Origin: Paraburkholderia aromaticivorans | GTDB lineage: Bacteria; Pseudomonadota; Gammaproteobacteria; Burkholderiales; Burkholderiaceae | Reading direction: 5' to 3' | NCBI RefSeq assembly: GCF_012689525.1 | Contig: NZ_CP051515.1 | Coordinates: 1,302,001 to 1,366,000 of the forward strand | DNA length: 64,000 nt | Shown here: piece after piece, positions 48,165-57,611 of the stretch | Position numbering within the stretch: position 1 is the stretch's first letter | Layout of the letters: each line of letters opens with the position of its first letter | The notes under the pieces: generated by a model | Seen by the model: the letters and a program-made list of their open reading frames with translations, nothing else | Databases searched by the model: none | What the model was told of the DNA's origin: nothing | Translations under genes and position numbers: made by a program

Positions 48165-49001
48165 TTAGTGCGACATCAGCACAGGCACTGTCATCGAGCG
48201 GAGAATCGTGCGCGTGGCGCCGCCCATCACCAGCTCACGCCAGCGGGCGTGACCGTAGGCGCCCATCACCAGCAGGTCTGCGCCGTTGTCGGCCACCTGG
48301 GAGAGCAATATCTCGCCGACCGAGTCGCCCGCTCCCGTTTCGATGTCGGCGACCTCGACGCGTACACCATGCCGGGCGAGCACGGTGGCGATGTCCGCGC
48401 CGGGGATGCGGGCGCGCTCGAACTCGTGCACGCCGTTGACCGTGAGGATCGTGGTGTTTTCTGCGGTGCGCATGAACGGCAGCGCGTCGTGCACGGCGCG
48501 GGTGGCTTCGCGGCTGCCGTCCCATGCAACCAGAACCCGGCAGCCAGTCGACCTTTCATTGCTCGCATACGGCACGAGCAAGACCGGGCGGCCGCACGAC
48601 AGAATGAGGTTTTCCGGAAAGAAGTCGCCGACATACGATTCCGGGTCCCCCGGATTGTCCTGGCCAGCCACGATGAGGTCGGCACAGCGGCCCGCACGCT
48701 GCACGGCGAGACTGGCTGGTTCGTCGATGGCGACCCATTCGCCCGGCACCTCGGCACGCCGCAGTTCGGCGTGAAACAGCCGTTCGAGCGCCGCGCGCCG
48801 CTCCGCGCGTAACTCCTCATGCGTCCTGTAATACTCCGCGGTCCCGGCCATCACGTAGAGAGAGCGCGGATCCGGGCTGAAGACAGCGAATGCGCCGGTC
48901 AGATGCGCGCCGAACTGTTTGGCCAGACGCAGCGCGATTTCAAGTCGCGGATGGGCGTTCGGGCTGGTGTCGAGATGGACAACAATGGTTTTGAAGCTCA
49001 T
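48165..49001 (-). CDS. Tandem universal stress protein, head of operon
   Basis: A 278-residue protein with two UspA domains: FKTIVVHLDTSPNAHPRLEI begins the first, and VLVAWDGSREATRAVHDALP the second, ending MGAYGHARWRELVMGGATR. It closely resembles the gene at 46786-47613, so the operon contains a duplication. AGGAG precedes the ATG. A perfect FNR consensus lies 75 bases upstream. Confidence 0.92.
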   Translation of the reverse strand: MSFKTIVVHLDTSPNAHPRLEIALRLAKQFGAHLTGAFAVFSPDPRSLYVMAGTAEYYRTHEELRAERRAALERLFHAELRRAEVPGEWVAIDEPASLAVQRAGRCADLIVAGQDNPGDPESYVGDFFPENLILSCGRPVLLVPYASNERSTGCRVLVAWDGSREATRAVHDALPFMRTAENTTILTVNGVHEFERARIPGADIATVLARHGVRVEVADIETGAGDSVGEILLSQVADNGADLLVMGAYGHARWRELVMGGATRTILRSMTVPVLMSH

Positions 49002-49048
49002 GGCAGTCGCTCCTGGAAGGGACGGTGATGCGCGAATAAGTGAGCTTG

Positions 49049-49089
49049 AGTCTAGGAACGATGGCGGCGCCGCAGTTGATGCAGATCAA
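49049..49089 (-). promoter_or_regulatory. FNR promoter of the universal stress protein operon
   Basis: TTGATGCAGATCAA at 49076-49089 is a perfect FNR consensus (TTGAT-N4-ATCAA). On the minus strand TAGACT (49049-49054) follows at 29 bases from the box centre, matching a -10 element for class II activation. The site lies between the stress operon and the divergent flavodoxin gene and may influence both. Confidence 0.78.
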
Positions 49090-49234
49090 CAGCGGCGCAG
49101 GCGCGCCTGCGTCAAAGCGTTGTTTGACCTGCGTCATGAACTGGCGCCCGCTGCCGCCTATGCTGCGGACATGCGTTGCGCCCGTTTGCGCGCCCGAGCG
49201 ACAGCGATTAATGTTTCTACAGAAGGATCGAGCC

Positions 49235-49750
49235 ATGTCTGACGCCCGCATTCTAGTCGTTTTCTTTTCGCGTACCGGCACCACGCGCGTGCTCGCATCC
49301 ACGCTCGCCAGGATGCTGTCAGCCGACCTTGAGGAAATCTGCGATTGCACCGAACGACGTGGTGCAATGGGTTATATGCGCTGTCTTGTCGACTCGTGGC
49401 GCAAGCGACCGACCGAGATCGTCCCAGCGGGGCTTGATACCTCGCAGTACGACCTCGTGGTGGTGGGTACGCCGGTCTGGGCCGGCTCGGTGTCGGCGCC
49501 AGTGCGTGAGTATTTGCTCGAGAACCGGTTGAAGTTCCGGCATGTGGCGTTTTTCAGCAGCTTCGGCGGCTTGGGCAGTCAAGCGGCGTTCGACGAAATG
49601 CGTGCACTGGCAGGGAGAGCGCCCGTCGCGGAGTGCAACGTGCGCGCCACCGAGGTGCAGCGGGGCGTCGTGGCCGCGTCGCTGGCGCGTTTCGTCAGCG
49701 TGCTGAAACGTCATCTCGCGCATTACGAAGCGCTGGAGTGGGCCTGCTAA
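49235..49750 (+). CDS. Flavodoxin-family protein
   Basis: FMN-binding protein of 171 residues with the phosphate loop ILVVFFSRTGTTRVLASTLA and the isoalloxazine loop VVGTPVWAGSVSAPVREYL. It belongs to the flavodoxin/menaquinone-dependent oxidoreductase-like group. AGAAGGA precedes the ATG at 49235. Divergent from the stress protein operon; a single electron carrier or quinone reductase role under low oxygen is plausible but unproven. Confidence 0.87.
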   Translation: MSDARILVVFFSRTGTTRVLASTLARMLSADLEEICDCTERRGAMGYMRCLVDSWRKRPTEIVPAGLDTSQYDLVVVGTPVWAGSVSAPVREYLLENRLKFRHVAFFSSFGGLGSQAAFDEMRALAGRAPVAECNVRATEVQRGVVAASLARFVSVLKRHLAHYEALEWAC

Positions 49751-49764
49751 CCTGCAGGCCATGT

Positions 49765-51063
49765 CTAGGCTGGCAGTAGCATCATCACGGCGGCCGCGCC
49801 CATCACCAATGTCGCGATCGTTCCGAGCGCGAGGAGCGGGCGGCTTGCGGTGAAGTCCCCCATCACCGCCCGCTTCGAGACGAGCAGCAGAATCACCACC
49901 ATCAGCGGCACGGCCACCACGCCGTTGATGACCGCGCTCCAGAATAGCGCTTTCATCGGGCTGATCGACGAATACTGGATGGCCAGCGCGGCCAGCACGC
50001 TCACGGCGATGATGCCGTAGAAGCCGCGCGCATCGCGCAGGTTGCGCTCAAGTCCCTCCTGCCAGCCCACGGCCTCCGCCAATGCGTAGGCACCGGAGCC
50101 GGCCAGCACCGGCACCCCGATGAATCCCACGCCGAGTATGCCGAGCGCGAACAGCAGATAGGCGAAGTCGCCGGCCAATGGCCGCAGCGCGCTCGCCGCC
50201 TGAGCGGCTGTGGTGATGTCAGTCACACCGGCCGCGTGCAACGTCACGGCGGTCGCCAGCATAATGAACCAGGCGGTGAGATCGGAATAGAGCATGCCGC
50301 TCCACGTGTCCCAGCGGATGCGCCGCAGTTCCGCGCGCGCCAGGCGGGCGTCGCTGACGAGTGGTGCGCTGTCAGTATGCGCATGCAAGTCCTCGACTTC
50401 TTCCGAGGCCTGCCAGAAAAACAGATACGGGCTGATCGTCGTGCCGAACACGGCGACCACCATCGCCGCCGCATTTGCATTCACGGCCAGGTGCGGCCAG
50501 AGCGTGCGCAGCGCCACGTCGCGCCACGGCACATGCACGATGAACAGCACGGCAGCGTAGGCGAGCAGCGAAACAGTCAGCCATTTCAGAAAAAACACAT
50601 AACGATGGTAAGGCACGAAAATCTGCAGCAGCAGCGTGGCGAACACGAAGCACACTGTCATAACGTGACGGTCGACGCCAATGACCAGTTGCGCGACTTC
50701 GCCCATTGCGGCCACATCAGCGGCAATGTTCAGCGTATTGGCCACCAGCAATAGGAGCACCACGCCATAGAGCACGACGGGCGGAAACGCGTCCTTGATG
50801 TTGGCGGCCAGACCCTTGCCGGTCACGCGGCCGAGCTTCGCGCACATAGACTGGACGGCCGCCATCAACGGAAACGCGAGCGGCATGGTCCAAAGCATGT
50901 TCAGGCCAAATTGCGCGCCGGCCTGTGAATAGGTGGCGATGCCGCTCGGATCGTCGTCGGCGACGCCCGTAATGAGGCCGGGTCCGATCCGCGCAAGCGG
51001 GTGTTCCTTTAAGCGCGCTAGAAGCGAGCCGCGGCGTTTCAGCGGTGTTCCGTCAAGATCCAC
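49765..51063 (-). CDS. NRAMP-related metal ion transporter
   Basis: Membrane protein of 432 residues with about eleven segments and the NRAMP fold. In segment 1 the metal motif reads DDDPSGIATYSQAG, where Mn/Fe transporters have DPGN, and segment 6 reads FGTTISPYLFFWQASEE without the Met of the usual MPH motif. This is the pattern of NRAMP relatives that may carry Mg or other cargo. The start is a GTG (51063) with GAGAG upstream. It sits between flavodoxin and oleate hydratase. Confidence 0.87.
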   Translation of the reverse strand: MDLDGTPLKRRGSLLARLKEHPLARIGPGLITGVADDDPSGIATYSQAGAQFGLNMLWTMPLAFPLMAAVQSMCAKLGRVTGKGLAANIKDAFPPVVLYGVVLLLLVANTLNIAADVAAMGEVAQLVIGVDRHVMTVCFVFATLLLQIFVPYHRYVFFLKWLTVSLLAYAAVLFIVHVPWRDVALRTLWPHLAVNANAAAMVVAVFGTTISPYLFFWQASEEVEDLHAHTDSAPLVSDARLARAELRRIRWDTWSGMLYSDLTAWFIMLATAVTLHAAGVTDITTAAQAASALRPLAGDFAYLLFALGILGVGFIGVPVLAGSGAYALAEAVGWQEGLERNLRDARGFYGIIAVSVLAALAIQYSSISPMKALFWSAVINGVVAVPLMVVILLLVSKRAVMGDFTASRPLLALGTIATLVMGAAAVMMLLPA

Positions 51064-51137
51064 GGCGTTTCTCTCAGCGTACGCGTGCCGCAGAGCCTGT
51101 CAGCGCATCGGCACGGGGCGCGAAAACTGTAACGGGA

Positions 51138-52769
51138 TTAGTGGCTGTGCAGCGCCGAAGCCGCGCCGTACACCACGCGTGGGTCATGCTGGCCTTTGTA
51201 CACCGCTGAAGCCGAGCGGTTCAACCCAAGCAGTGTGTACACAGCGGTCTGCGCGGAGCGCACCGAATATTCTACGGTGAACACGACGTCGTTCGGCAAC
51301 TCGCAAAACTGCCCGACGAATGCGAGGTTCGCCCAGCCCTCGGGCACCACTTCCGGCCTGTCGCCGCGTTTGCGCCGCAGGAACTGGCTGGTGATGAACG
51401 GCATGAGGCATGGAATGCAGATCGCGTCGTCGAGAATCGGCGCCGCTTGCTCCTGAATGCGCAGATGGCCGAGAAGCTCCGTCAAGATTTCGCGGCCGGT
51501 GCATTCGATCATCGGCTTGCCGACGAAATTGCCCGGCCGGTCGACGAACAGCCCATAACCCCAGAACACCTCGACGTCCTTCGGCTGTCCCATGAAATGC
51601 GGCTGGTGCGGCAGGACGATCGAGGCGAGCCAGTTCGATTGAGCAAACGTGATCAGACCGCCTTCACCTGGCACGTTGCCGGTCAGGTCGCGGACCAGAC
51701 GGGAAAGTGTCGGATCGTGCAGCGTCGCGGTAAAGGAGAGCCATCTGGATTCGTCGACGTGATCGGCGAAGATAGACGGATGGCCGAATTCGGTGCGCCC
51801 GGCGGCGATGGTTTTCCACAGCGCCCATGCGCCGCTGCTGTCGTCATGATTGAACGCGGCAGGGCGGTTCGTGCTGCCGAGGCTCGATCCTGCCGTCATT
51901 GAACCGAGCGTCACGATGACCTTGTCGTCTTCGCCGACCGGAATCTCGACACGGCGATTGTCCTGCTCGCAGACAATGCCCGCGACGCGGTTCAGTGCGC
52001 CACTTTCGTCATATCGCAAATCGATAACCCGTGTGTTGGCGCGAAATCGCACGCCGCGGTCATCGAGCCATTTGCGCAACGGCCGCACCATCGAGTCGTA
52101 CTGGTTGTAGACGGTGCGCATGATGCCGTGCAACTGATTGAAGCCCGGCGTCATATGCGCGAAACGCAGCAGATAGCGGCGGAATTCGGCGGCGCTATGC
52201 CAGGGCTGAAAGGCGAACGTCGTGCACCACATGATCCAGAAGTTGGTTTCGAAAAAGGCGGGATCGAGATGGTCGGAAATCCGGCTGTTGCCGAGCAGCG
52301 CTTCGGGTTCGAGCGAAAGACGGCCAAGCGTGAGCAACTGCATCTCGGTGAGCCCGTAAGCGGGCGCGTCTTCGCGGCGGCCATCGCGCACGAGGCGCGC
52401 TTTCGATGAAGTGCGGATCGTCTCGTTCCAGTCGAAGATTTCCTTCGTGACGCTGCTGCGGCCGTCGAGCGTGGGGATCGAGTCGAACAGATCGTAGGTG
52501 CAGAGGTACTTGCTCTCGAGCATGCGGCCGCCTCGCACGACGTAGCCTTCCTGTGGCGAACCGCCGCCGTCGAGGCTGCCGCCCGGTTTGTCGAGCGCTT
52601 CGAAGATCGTGATCAGACAGCCGGGCACATCGGCGTCGCGAATCAGAAAGGCGGCGCCCGCCAACGACGCGATGCCGCCTCCGACAAGATAGAAATGCCC
52701 GCGTGATTGCGCTTGTTCCCGGGCCTGATCCGCGACCGGCTGCACGGCGGGATGTGCGGAATGCTTCAT
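51138..52769 (-). CDS. ohyA: Oleate hydratase (MCRA family)
   Basis: FAD-dependent fatty-acid hydratase, 543 residues, adding water to the cis-9 bond of oleate to give 10-hydroxystearate. The FAD fold is at the N-terminus (HFYLVGGGIASLAGAAFLIR), followed by GGSLDGGGSPQEGYVVRGGR and the family motif NFWIMWCTTFAFQPWHSAAE. No reductant consumption is expected; the FAD is structural. AGGGGACC precedes the ATG. An FNR-like box is 65 bases upstream. Confidence 0.92.
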   Translation of the reverse strand: MKHSAHPAVQPVADQAREQAQSRGHFYLVGGGIASLAGAAFLIRDADVPGCLITIFEALDKPGGSLDGGGSPQEGYVVRGGRMLESKYLCTYDLFDSIPTLDGRSSVTKEIFDWNETIRTSSKARLVRDGRREDAPAYGLTEMQLLTLGRLSLEPEALLGNSRISDHLDPAFFETNFWIMWCTTFAFQPWHSAAEFRRYLLRFAHMTPGFNQLHGIMRTVYNQYDSMVRPLRKWLDDRGVRFRANTRVIDLRYDESGALNRVAGIVCEQDNRRVEIPVGEDDKVIVTLGSMTAGSSLGSTNRPAAFNHDDSSGAWALWKTIAAGRTEFGHPSIFADHVDESRWLSFTATLHDPTLSRLVRDLTGNVPGEGGLITFAQSNWLASIVLPHQPHFMGQPKDVEVFWGYGLFVDRPGNFVGKPMIECTGREILTELLGHLRIQEQAAPILDDAICIPCLMPFITSQFLRRKRGDRPEVVPEGWANLAFVGQFCELPNDVVFTVEYSVRSAQTAVYTLLGLNRSASAVYKGQHDPRVVYGAASALHSH

Positions 52770-52806
52770 GTGGTGGTCCCCTGATGGCCGTGGAGGTGGT
52801 ACCTAG

Positions 52807-52847
52807 ACCATACTCGCGCGGCAGGAACGCCCGTTGAGTTGGATCAA
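52807..52847 (-). promoter_or_regulatory. FNR-type promoter of oleate hydratase
   Basis: TTGAGTTGGATCAA at 52834-52847 matches TTGA-N6-TCAA. On the minus strand TATGGT (52807-52812) follows at the same 29-base distance from the centre as in the cytochrome c and stress operon promoters, which makes chance less likely. Confidence 0.65.
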
Positions 52848-52916
52848 CGGACTGCGACTGGAGCCGTTCGTCCGGCGCCGGGAATCTTCCGGCCTGGCAA
52901 AACAGATGGACCGGCT

Positions 52917-54134
52917 TTACACGACCCACCACGCGAGCACGGCCGCGATCAGCACGACCGCCCACGACGGCACTCGCCACCACCCGAGCAGCATGAGCGC
53001 AATGACGACCAACGCGAAATCACTTCCGGTGTGTACTGCGCTGGTCCACACCGGGTCGTACAGCGCGGCGAGCAGAATCCCGACCACGGCGGCGTTGATG
53101 CCAACCATGGCGCGGCGCATCGGCGCGAACGCGCGCAACTCGCCCCACAGGGGCAGCGCCGCGCCGACCAGCAGGAAAGAAGGCAAGAAGATTGCCACGG
53201 TGGCGATCAGTGCGCCCGTGATGCCCGCCGGATGTCCGCTGCTGGCGGCGCCGAGAAACGCGGCAAACGTAAATAGCGGGCCCGGGACCGCCTGCGCCGC
53301 GCCGTAGCCAGCCATGAACGCGTTCGCGGACACCCAGCCGCGCGGCACGACGACCGCTTCCAGTAGCGGCAACACGACGTGTCCACCGCCGAATACCAGC
53401 GAGCCGACCCGATAGAAGGCCGTGAACAGATCGAGCGGATAGTTGTGGAGCCAGGCCGCTATCGCGGGTAATCCGAACAGCAGCAGGGCGAAGGCCGCAA
53501 GGCAAGCGAGCGCGCCGGTTTTGGACCCGGGCATGCCGAGCGGCACACTGGGCACCTCGGTCGGTGGCTTCAGGAATGCGATGCCAGCAATCCCGGCGGC
53601 GATGATGGACGCAAGCTGCCCGTGGGCCGCGCCGAGCAGGATCACGGTGATAGCCGAGGCCGCCGCTATCGTCGCGCGTGCGCGGTCGGGGCAAAGCATG
53701 CGTCCCATCGACCAGACCGCCTGGACGACCACCGCGACCGCCGCGATCTTCAGCCCCCGCAGCAGGTGAAGCGAAGCCGAATCCGACAGATGCGTGAAGC
53801 CCGACGAAAAAGCCACGAGCAGGAGCGCCGACGGCAGCGTAAAGCCGAGCCAGGCCGCTACCGCCCCGGCTATACCGCCGCGCAGCCGCCCGATTGCGAT
53901 GCCGACCTGGCTGCTTCCCGGTCCCGGCAGAAACTGGCACAGCGCGACCAGGTCGCTGAACGTATGTTCGTCGAGCCAGCGTCGGCGCATGACGAATTCG
54001 TCGCGAAAGTAGCCAAGGTGAGCCGCCGGGCCACCGAACGAAGTCAGGCCGAGCCGCAGAAAGATGCAGAAGAGGGCCCACGGCGAACTATGTGCCGGAG
54101 CGGCGAGAGACGTCTTGATGTCCGCGTTGCGCAT
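52917..54134 (-). CDS. chrA: Chromate transporter ChrA
   Basis: Membrane efflux protein, 405 residues, in the long two-domain CHR form. Each half repeats the motif: FLRLGLTSFGGPAAHLGYF with ALCQFLPGPGSSQVGIAIG in the first, and FYRVGSLVFGGGHVVLPLLE with GYGAAQAVPGPLFTFAAFLG in the second. It would export chromate (or sulfate-like anions) using the membrane potential. An FNR-like box, TTGATGCAAGTCAA, lies 134 bases before the start. Confidence 0.92.
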   Translation of the reverse strand: MRNADIKTSLAAPAHSSPWALFCIFLRLGLTSFGGPAAHLGYFRDEFVMRRRWLDEHTFSDLVALCQFLPGPGSSQVGIAIGRLRGGIAGAVAAWLGFTLPSALLLVAFSSGFTHLSDSASLHLLRGLKIAAVAVVVQAVWSMGRMLCPDRARATIAAASAITVILLGAAHGQLASIIAAGIAGIAFLKPPTEVPSVPLGMPGSKTGALACLAAFALLLFGLPAIAAWLHNYPLDLFTAFYRVGSLVFGGGHVVLPLLEAVVVPRGWVSANAFMAGYGAAQAVPGPLFTFAAFLGAASSGHPAGITGALIATVAIFLPSFLLVGAALPLWGELRAFAPMRRAMVGINAAVVGILLAALYDPVWTSAVHTGSDFALVVIALMLLGWWRVPSWAVVLIAAVLAWWVV

Positions 54135-54267
54135 GAAAAGCTCGTGTAAGTAACTCTGTCATGGGCTTCGGAAAATAGCACGAGCCTGCCCTTCGAGGTG
54201 CAGCGTCGCATAATCGCGCTCGTAATAAACCGGTCGGACGCACGCTCAGGCCGACATTGCCGAGCTG

Positions 54268-54281
54268 TTGATGCAAGTCAA
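54268..54281. promoter_or_regulatory. FNR-like box upstream of chrA
   Basis: TTGATGCAAGTCAA matches TTGA-N6-TCAA. Unlike the other three boxes it has no -10-like hexamer at the class II distance towards chrA, and it lies far (134 bases) from the start, so activity is uncertain. The 270 bases between chrA and the next gene hold nothing else I can support. Confidence 0.4.
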
Positions 54282-54405
54282 CCGGCGAGTGCGAATCGCG
54301 TCGATGATCTATTCCTTGCGACCAAGGTTACCCGCGCAGAAGAACAATTTCGCATCGAGTTCACTATTCGTTGCGATCTGAGCATGGGAGCGGGTGCCCC
54401 GATCC

Positions 54406-55580
54406 CTACCGAGCTTCGATAGAGACGTGATCTCCACGTCGCAGAGTGAACTGTTTTCGCTGCGGCCGGACGGCTGATCGGGCGCGGCGTCGCGCGAATC
54501 CGCATTCCGGCGATCCTTCTATATTTTTGCAGGAGACAGTCATGTACTCGAACATTGTGGTGCGGCGGACGGTAGTAAAGCCTCGAAGCTTGCTCTCTGC
54601 GAAATCGAGACGGGAAAAATTTGCGATCGGCACTTCTGTATCGAAGCTCACTGTTCGCTCCATTTCTTCAGGGGAAAGCGGTTCCTCGTTTGCGAGTTGT
54701 CGGATCAGCACGAGCGGCCCGGCATCCGACTCCGTGTGAGAAACAGCGGCACGCGCCTGTACGCGCTGTTCAAGTTGACGAGCTCGCGCATGGAAATCGA
54801 GCAGGAACACGGGTATGCCAAGCGCCTGTGCGTGGGCGATGAAACGGGTGCGATGCCGACATTTGAGAAATGTCGCGTCGACCACGGCAGGATACCCGGA
54901 CCGCAACACCTGTTGCACCAGTCGCAGCAACAGATCGTAGTGCAGATCAATCGCACTGGCCGAGTAGGCAGCCGCGGGAAGAGGCCGTGTATCCACCGCC
55001 GCGAAGGGGCGGGCGCGTTTGCGCTCGGCGTCGCTCGACAGTCGCACGGCGCCTAACAGATTCACGAGCGCTTCGCTCGCCACCGACTTGCCTGATCCGC
55101 AATAGCCATGGCACAGCAGCAGGTAAGGACTCGGCGGCATGATCAGACGCTCGACAAGTTTCAGGTATGGAGCGGCTGGCGCGAGGCCTGTTTCTTGAGG
55201 GTGATTGCGTGCTTTCAGCAATGCCACGAGGGCGCGCACCAGCGCGCGATAGACGATGTAGTAATGCACCGTCGGCAGCGCGGCGAAATCGCCGCTCTGC
55301 TGCAGCCAGACGTTCAACAGCCGCGCCGCGAGATCCTGCCGCCCGTGTGCCTGTAGATCCATGAGGGAAAAGCTCAGGTCGCTGGCGACGTCGATCCAGC
55401 GCAAGGCGTCGTCGAATTCAATGCAGTCGAACATGAGCACGCGCTTGCCGCGCCGCACGACGTTATCGAGGTGCAGATCGCCATGGCATTCGCGTACAAA
55501 CCCGCTTGCACGGCGAGCATCGAAGTGGCCCGCAAGGCGTTGGCCTTCGTTCTCACACCAGACGGTGATTGGGATTGGCA
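54406..55580 (-). pseudogene. Aminoglycoside-phosphotransferase-like/AAA kinase gene, 5-prime truncated
   Basis: Two-domain protein missing its first part. What remains begins in an APH-type kinase domain (FVRECHGDLHLDNVV with the catalytic Asp, and MFDCIEFDDALRWIDVASDL) and continues into a P-loop kinase domain (LLLCHGYCGSGKSVASEALV, and AVVDATFLKCRHRTR). Full-length relatives are about 500-550 residues, so 130-150 are lost. Similarity ends at about 55.56-55.60 kb, where an unrelated gene fragment on the other strand begins. The exact breakpoint is approximate. Confidence 0.8.
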
Positions 55581-55964
55581 AACGGGTCCCGCTTTCGCGC
55601 CGCATTCGCAAATTGGTGTCTCGAACGCAACGGAAAGCCGGGCACCAAGAACGCTGCGTCGCAATCCTTCCTCGATACAAAGGGCTTTAACAGAACGGCC
55701 GAGCCGAAGGTCGGGGATCTTGCTGTCTTCACCTGCTACGACCTGTCTGGAAAAACGATGGGTCTCGGTCATGTTGCCTTTGTCAAGACGCCTCCGGCAA
55801 ACGGACACGTAGTGCTAGTCGGCGGCAACACGAGCTCGGGAGGGCACTCGAGTACTATTTGCGAGAAAGAATTTTTGACAGGGAGTACGAAAACGAGTCG
55901 TACTGTCGGCAACAAGCGTGTTCCGTGCGTCATGCGCTTAAACACATATATCCAGGCACCTTAG
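55581..55964 (+). pseudogene. TIGR02594-like (CHAP-type) peptidase fragment, N-terminus lost
   Basis: About 125 residues of a cell-wall peptidase-like protein. FRAAFANWCLERNGKPGT corresponds to the conserved WCxAFxNWC stretch with the catalytic Cys region already partly lost, and GHVAFVKTPPANGHVVLVGG contains the conserved His. The start and the first Cys motif are absent because the frame begins at the junction with the kinase fragment. It is followed at once by the trypsin-like protease gene. Codon bias is weaker than in the DNA to the left. Confidence 0.72.
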
Positions 55965-56948
55965 GTGATAGCCGTGAAGAGGCTCCTGCACGTATTGCTC
56001 TTTGTAACGAGTTCTGGTGCATTTGGTGTGACGCCAAGTGAAATAGTATCCATCAATTCACATGCTGTTGTGTATCTCGAAGTTGAGAATAGTGCCGGAG
56101 AAATGGTCACCCACGGATCTGGATTCATCGTTTCTCAAGATGGATATGTACTGACTGTCAATCATGTCAAGCCGCTCACCGGTCAGCAGCTGGTAGCCGT
56201 GATCGGTCAGAAATCAGGCACCAAATTTCCTGTCACGTTTCGTGATGCGGACGAGAATTCGGACATTGCCCTTTGGCAGCTACCGCAATCGGCGACGTGC
56301 CGTTACTCGGTTGCCGTAAGCGACAACGATGTGAAGGTGCTGGACCGTGTTGTTGCTCTGGGATTTCCAGAAAATGAAGGGCTTGCGCCGTCTCCCATAT
56401 CAATCACCAACACGACATCGCAGCTGGGATTTTACAAGGCTGACGGTCTTCTCTCACCCGGCAACAGCGGAGGGCCTGTCTTCAATGAGTCTGGTTTCGC
56501 GATCGCACTGGTTGAGGGAGGGGGGATACCGGGATCGCAGAACAATGACCTGATACCCATTGCACCCGCAATAGCACTGCTAAAAAAACATAGTGTGCGC
56601 GCTGGATTTGATAAGCCAGTGATATTCGCGGATTCTTGCTACGCGAGCTGCCGCACCAGGGAAAATGGAATTGAATCGTGGAGGAGTCAGACGGAATGGC
56701 ATGACAGTACGGGCTGGATGGACGGCGGCAGCGATCCGGTCAGGGAGTGCGACAAGCTGATGGCTGCCAGGCTGGTTGGGCATCTGGATAGCGAGATCGA
56801 GCTGTTTCCGGGGAAGAAGGGGAGGGACGAGGATTCCACGAAAGATCTGCTGGGACACGTGTCCTATATGTACAAATGTGGCGGAACGCTCAGATCTGGG
56901 CCAATCTATGTGCAGAAGCAATCTCCAAGCTGCGGGCTCTGGCAGTAG
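55965..56948 (+). CDS. Exported trypsin-like serine protease
   Basis: PA-clan (S1/DegP-like) protease of 327 residues. A signal peptide is visible (VKRLLHVLLFVTSSGAFG). The catalytic triad is His67 (YVLTVNHVK), Asp100 (ENSDIALW) and Ser168 (PGNSGGPVF). After the protease domain, residues 215-327 form an unrelated Cys-rich tail (SCYASCRTRENG, then YKCGG and SPSCGLW) that probably holds disulfides, in keeping with a periplasmic site. The start is GTG, at 55965 or 55974. It leads an operon of four exported or membrane proteins ending in a caspase. Confidence 0.87.
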   Translation: MIAVKRLLHVLLFVTSSGAFGVTPSEIVSINSHAVVYLEVENSAGEMVTHGSGFIVSQDGYVLTVNHVKPLTGQQLVAVIGQKSGTKFPVTFRDADENSDIALWQLPQSATCRYSVAVSDNDVKVLDRVVALGFPENEGLAPSPISITNTTSQLGFYKADGLLSPGNSGGPVFNESGFAIALVEGGGIPGSQNNDLIPIAPAIALLKKHSVRAGFDKPVIFADSCYASCRTRENGIESWRSQTEWHDSTGWMDGGSDPVRECDKLMAARLVGHLDSEIELFPGKKGRDEDSTKDLLGHVSYMYKCGGTLRSGPIYVQKQSPSCGLWQ

Positions 56949-57176
56949 TCAGGGCAGGTAAGGGCGCATCTACTTCTTCACGGTCTCCGTTCCCGATAAT
57001 GCGGTCAAAAAGCCCAGTTTGCTGTTTACCCTGGGAAGATTGGTTCTTAGCCCCGTCTTTACTATCGTGCTAGTACCGACCATGCGCTTCGATACCCAAT
57101 GAGTCGGGATTTGCGCCTGGTGCGGTTGCGGTTCAGGCGCCCATTCAATATTCGTTCTCCGCAAAGGACGCGACCA

Positions 57177-57605
57177 ATGGAGCAGATGCTTCGAGCGTTC
57201 GTAATCTGTTGGCTCGGCCTTTTCGTGACCGGCGCAATCGCTGACGATGACCCATCGTCTCTGTTGTCGGGCAGCTCTTCGCATGAGTGGATCTTTCAGC
57301 GAATCGTACTTTCAATGGGCGCTGGCGACGAATGTGCCGGTGGCGAGACGTACACGTTCTCGAAGAATCATCAGGTCGCGATCAGGCGCTGCACGAAAGG
57401 CCATCTGCTAACGACGCAGCGAAAGTGGTCTGTGTCGACCAAGGATGGAGATACATTGCTTCAGATTGACGGTGATGGTGCATCACCGTATCTGCTTCAA
57501 TTTAAAACAGATGCTCAAGGGCGCCGCTTGATGCGGCTTCGAACAAAGCCGCCAGACCAGAATCGCCCCGTAGTGGACAAGGAGTTCAAGCTCAACGAGG
57601 ACTAG
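57177..57605 (+). CDS. Small exported protein of unknown function
   Basis: A 142-residue protein with a signal peptide (MLRAFVICWLGLFVTGAIA after a short N-terminus). Mature sequence contains two cysteines (GDECAGGETYTF and AIRRCTKGHLL) and regular beta-like strands ending in LRTKPPDQNRP, which suggests a small disulfide-bonded beta barrel. I recognise no family. AGGA lies eight bases before the ATG at 57177. It is six bases from the next gene in the protease/caspase operon. The 228 bases before it show no gene. Confidence 0.72.
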   Translation: MEQMLRAFVICWLGLFVTGAIADDDPSSLLSGSSSHEWIFQRIVLSMGAGDECAGGETYTFSKNHQVAIRRCTKGHLLTTQRKWSVSTKDGDTLLQIDGDGASPYLLQFKTDAQGRRLMRLRTKPPDQNRPVVDKEFKLNED

Positions 57606-57611
57606 CCCGCA

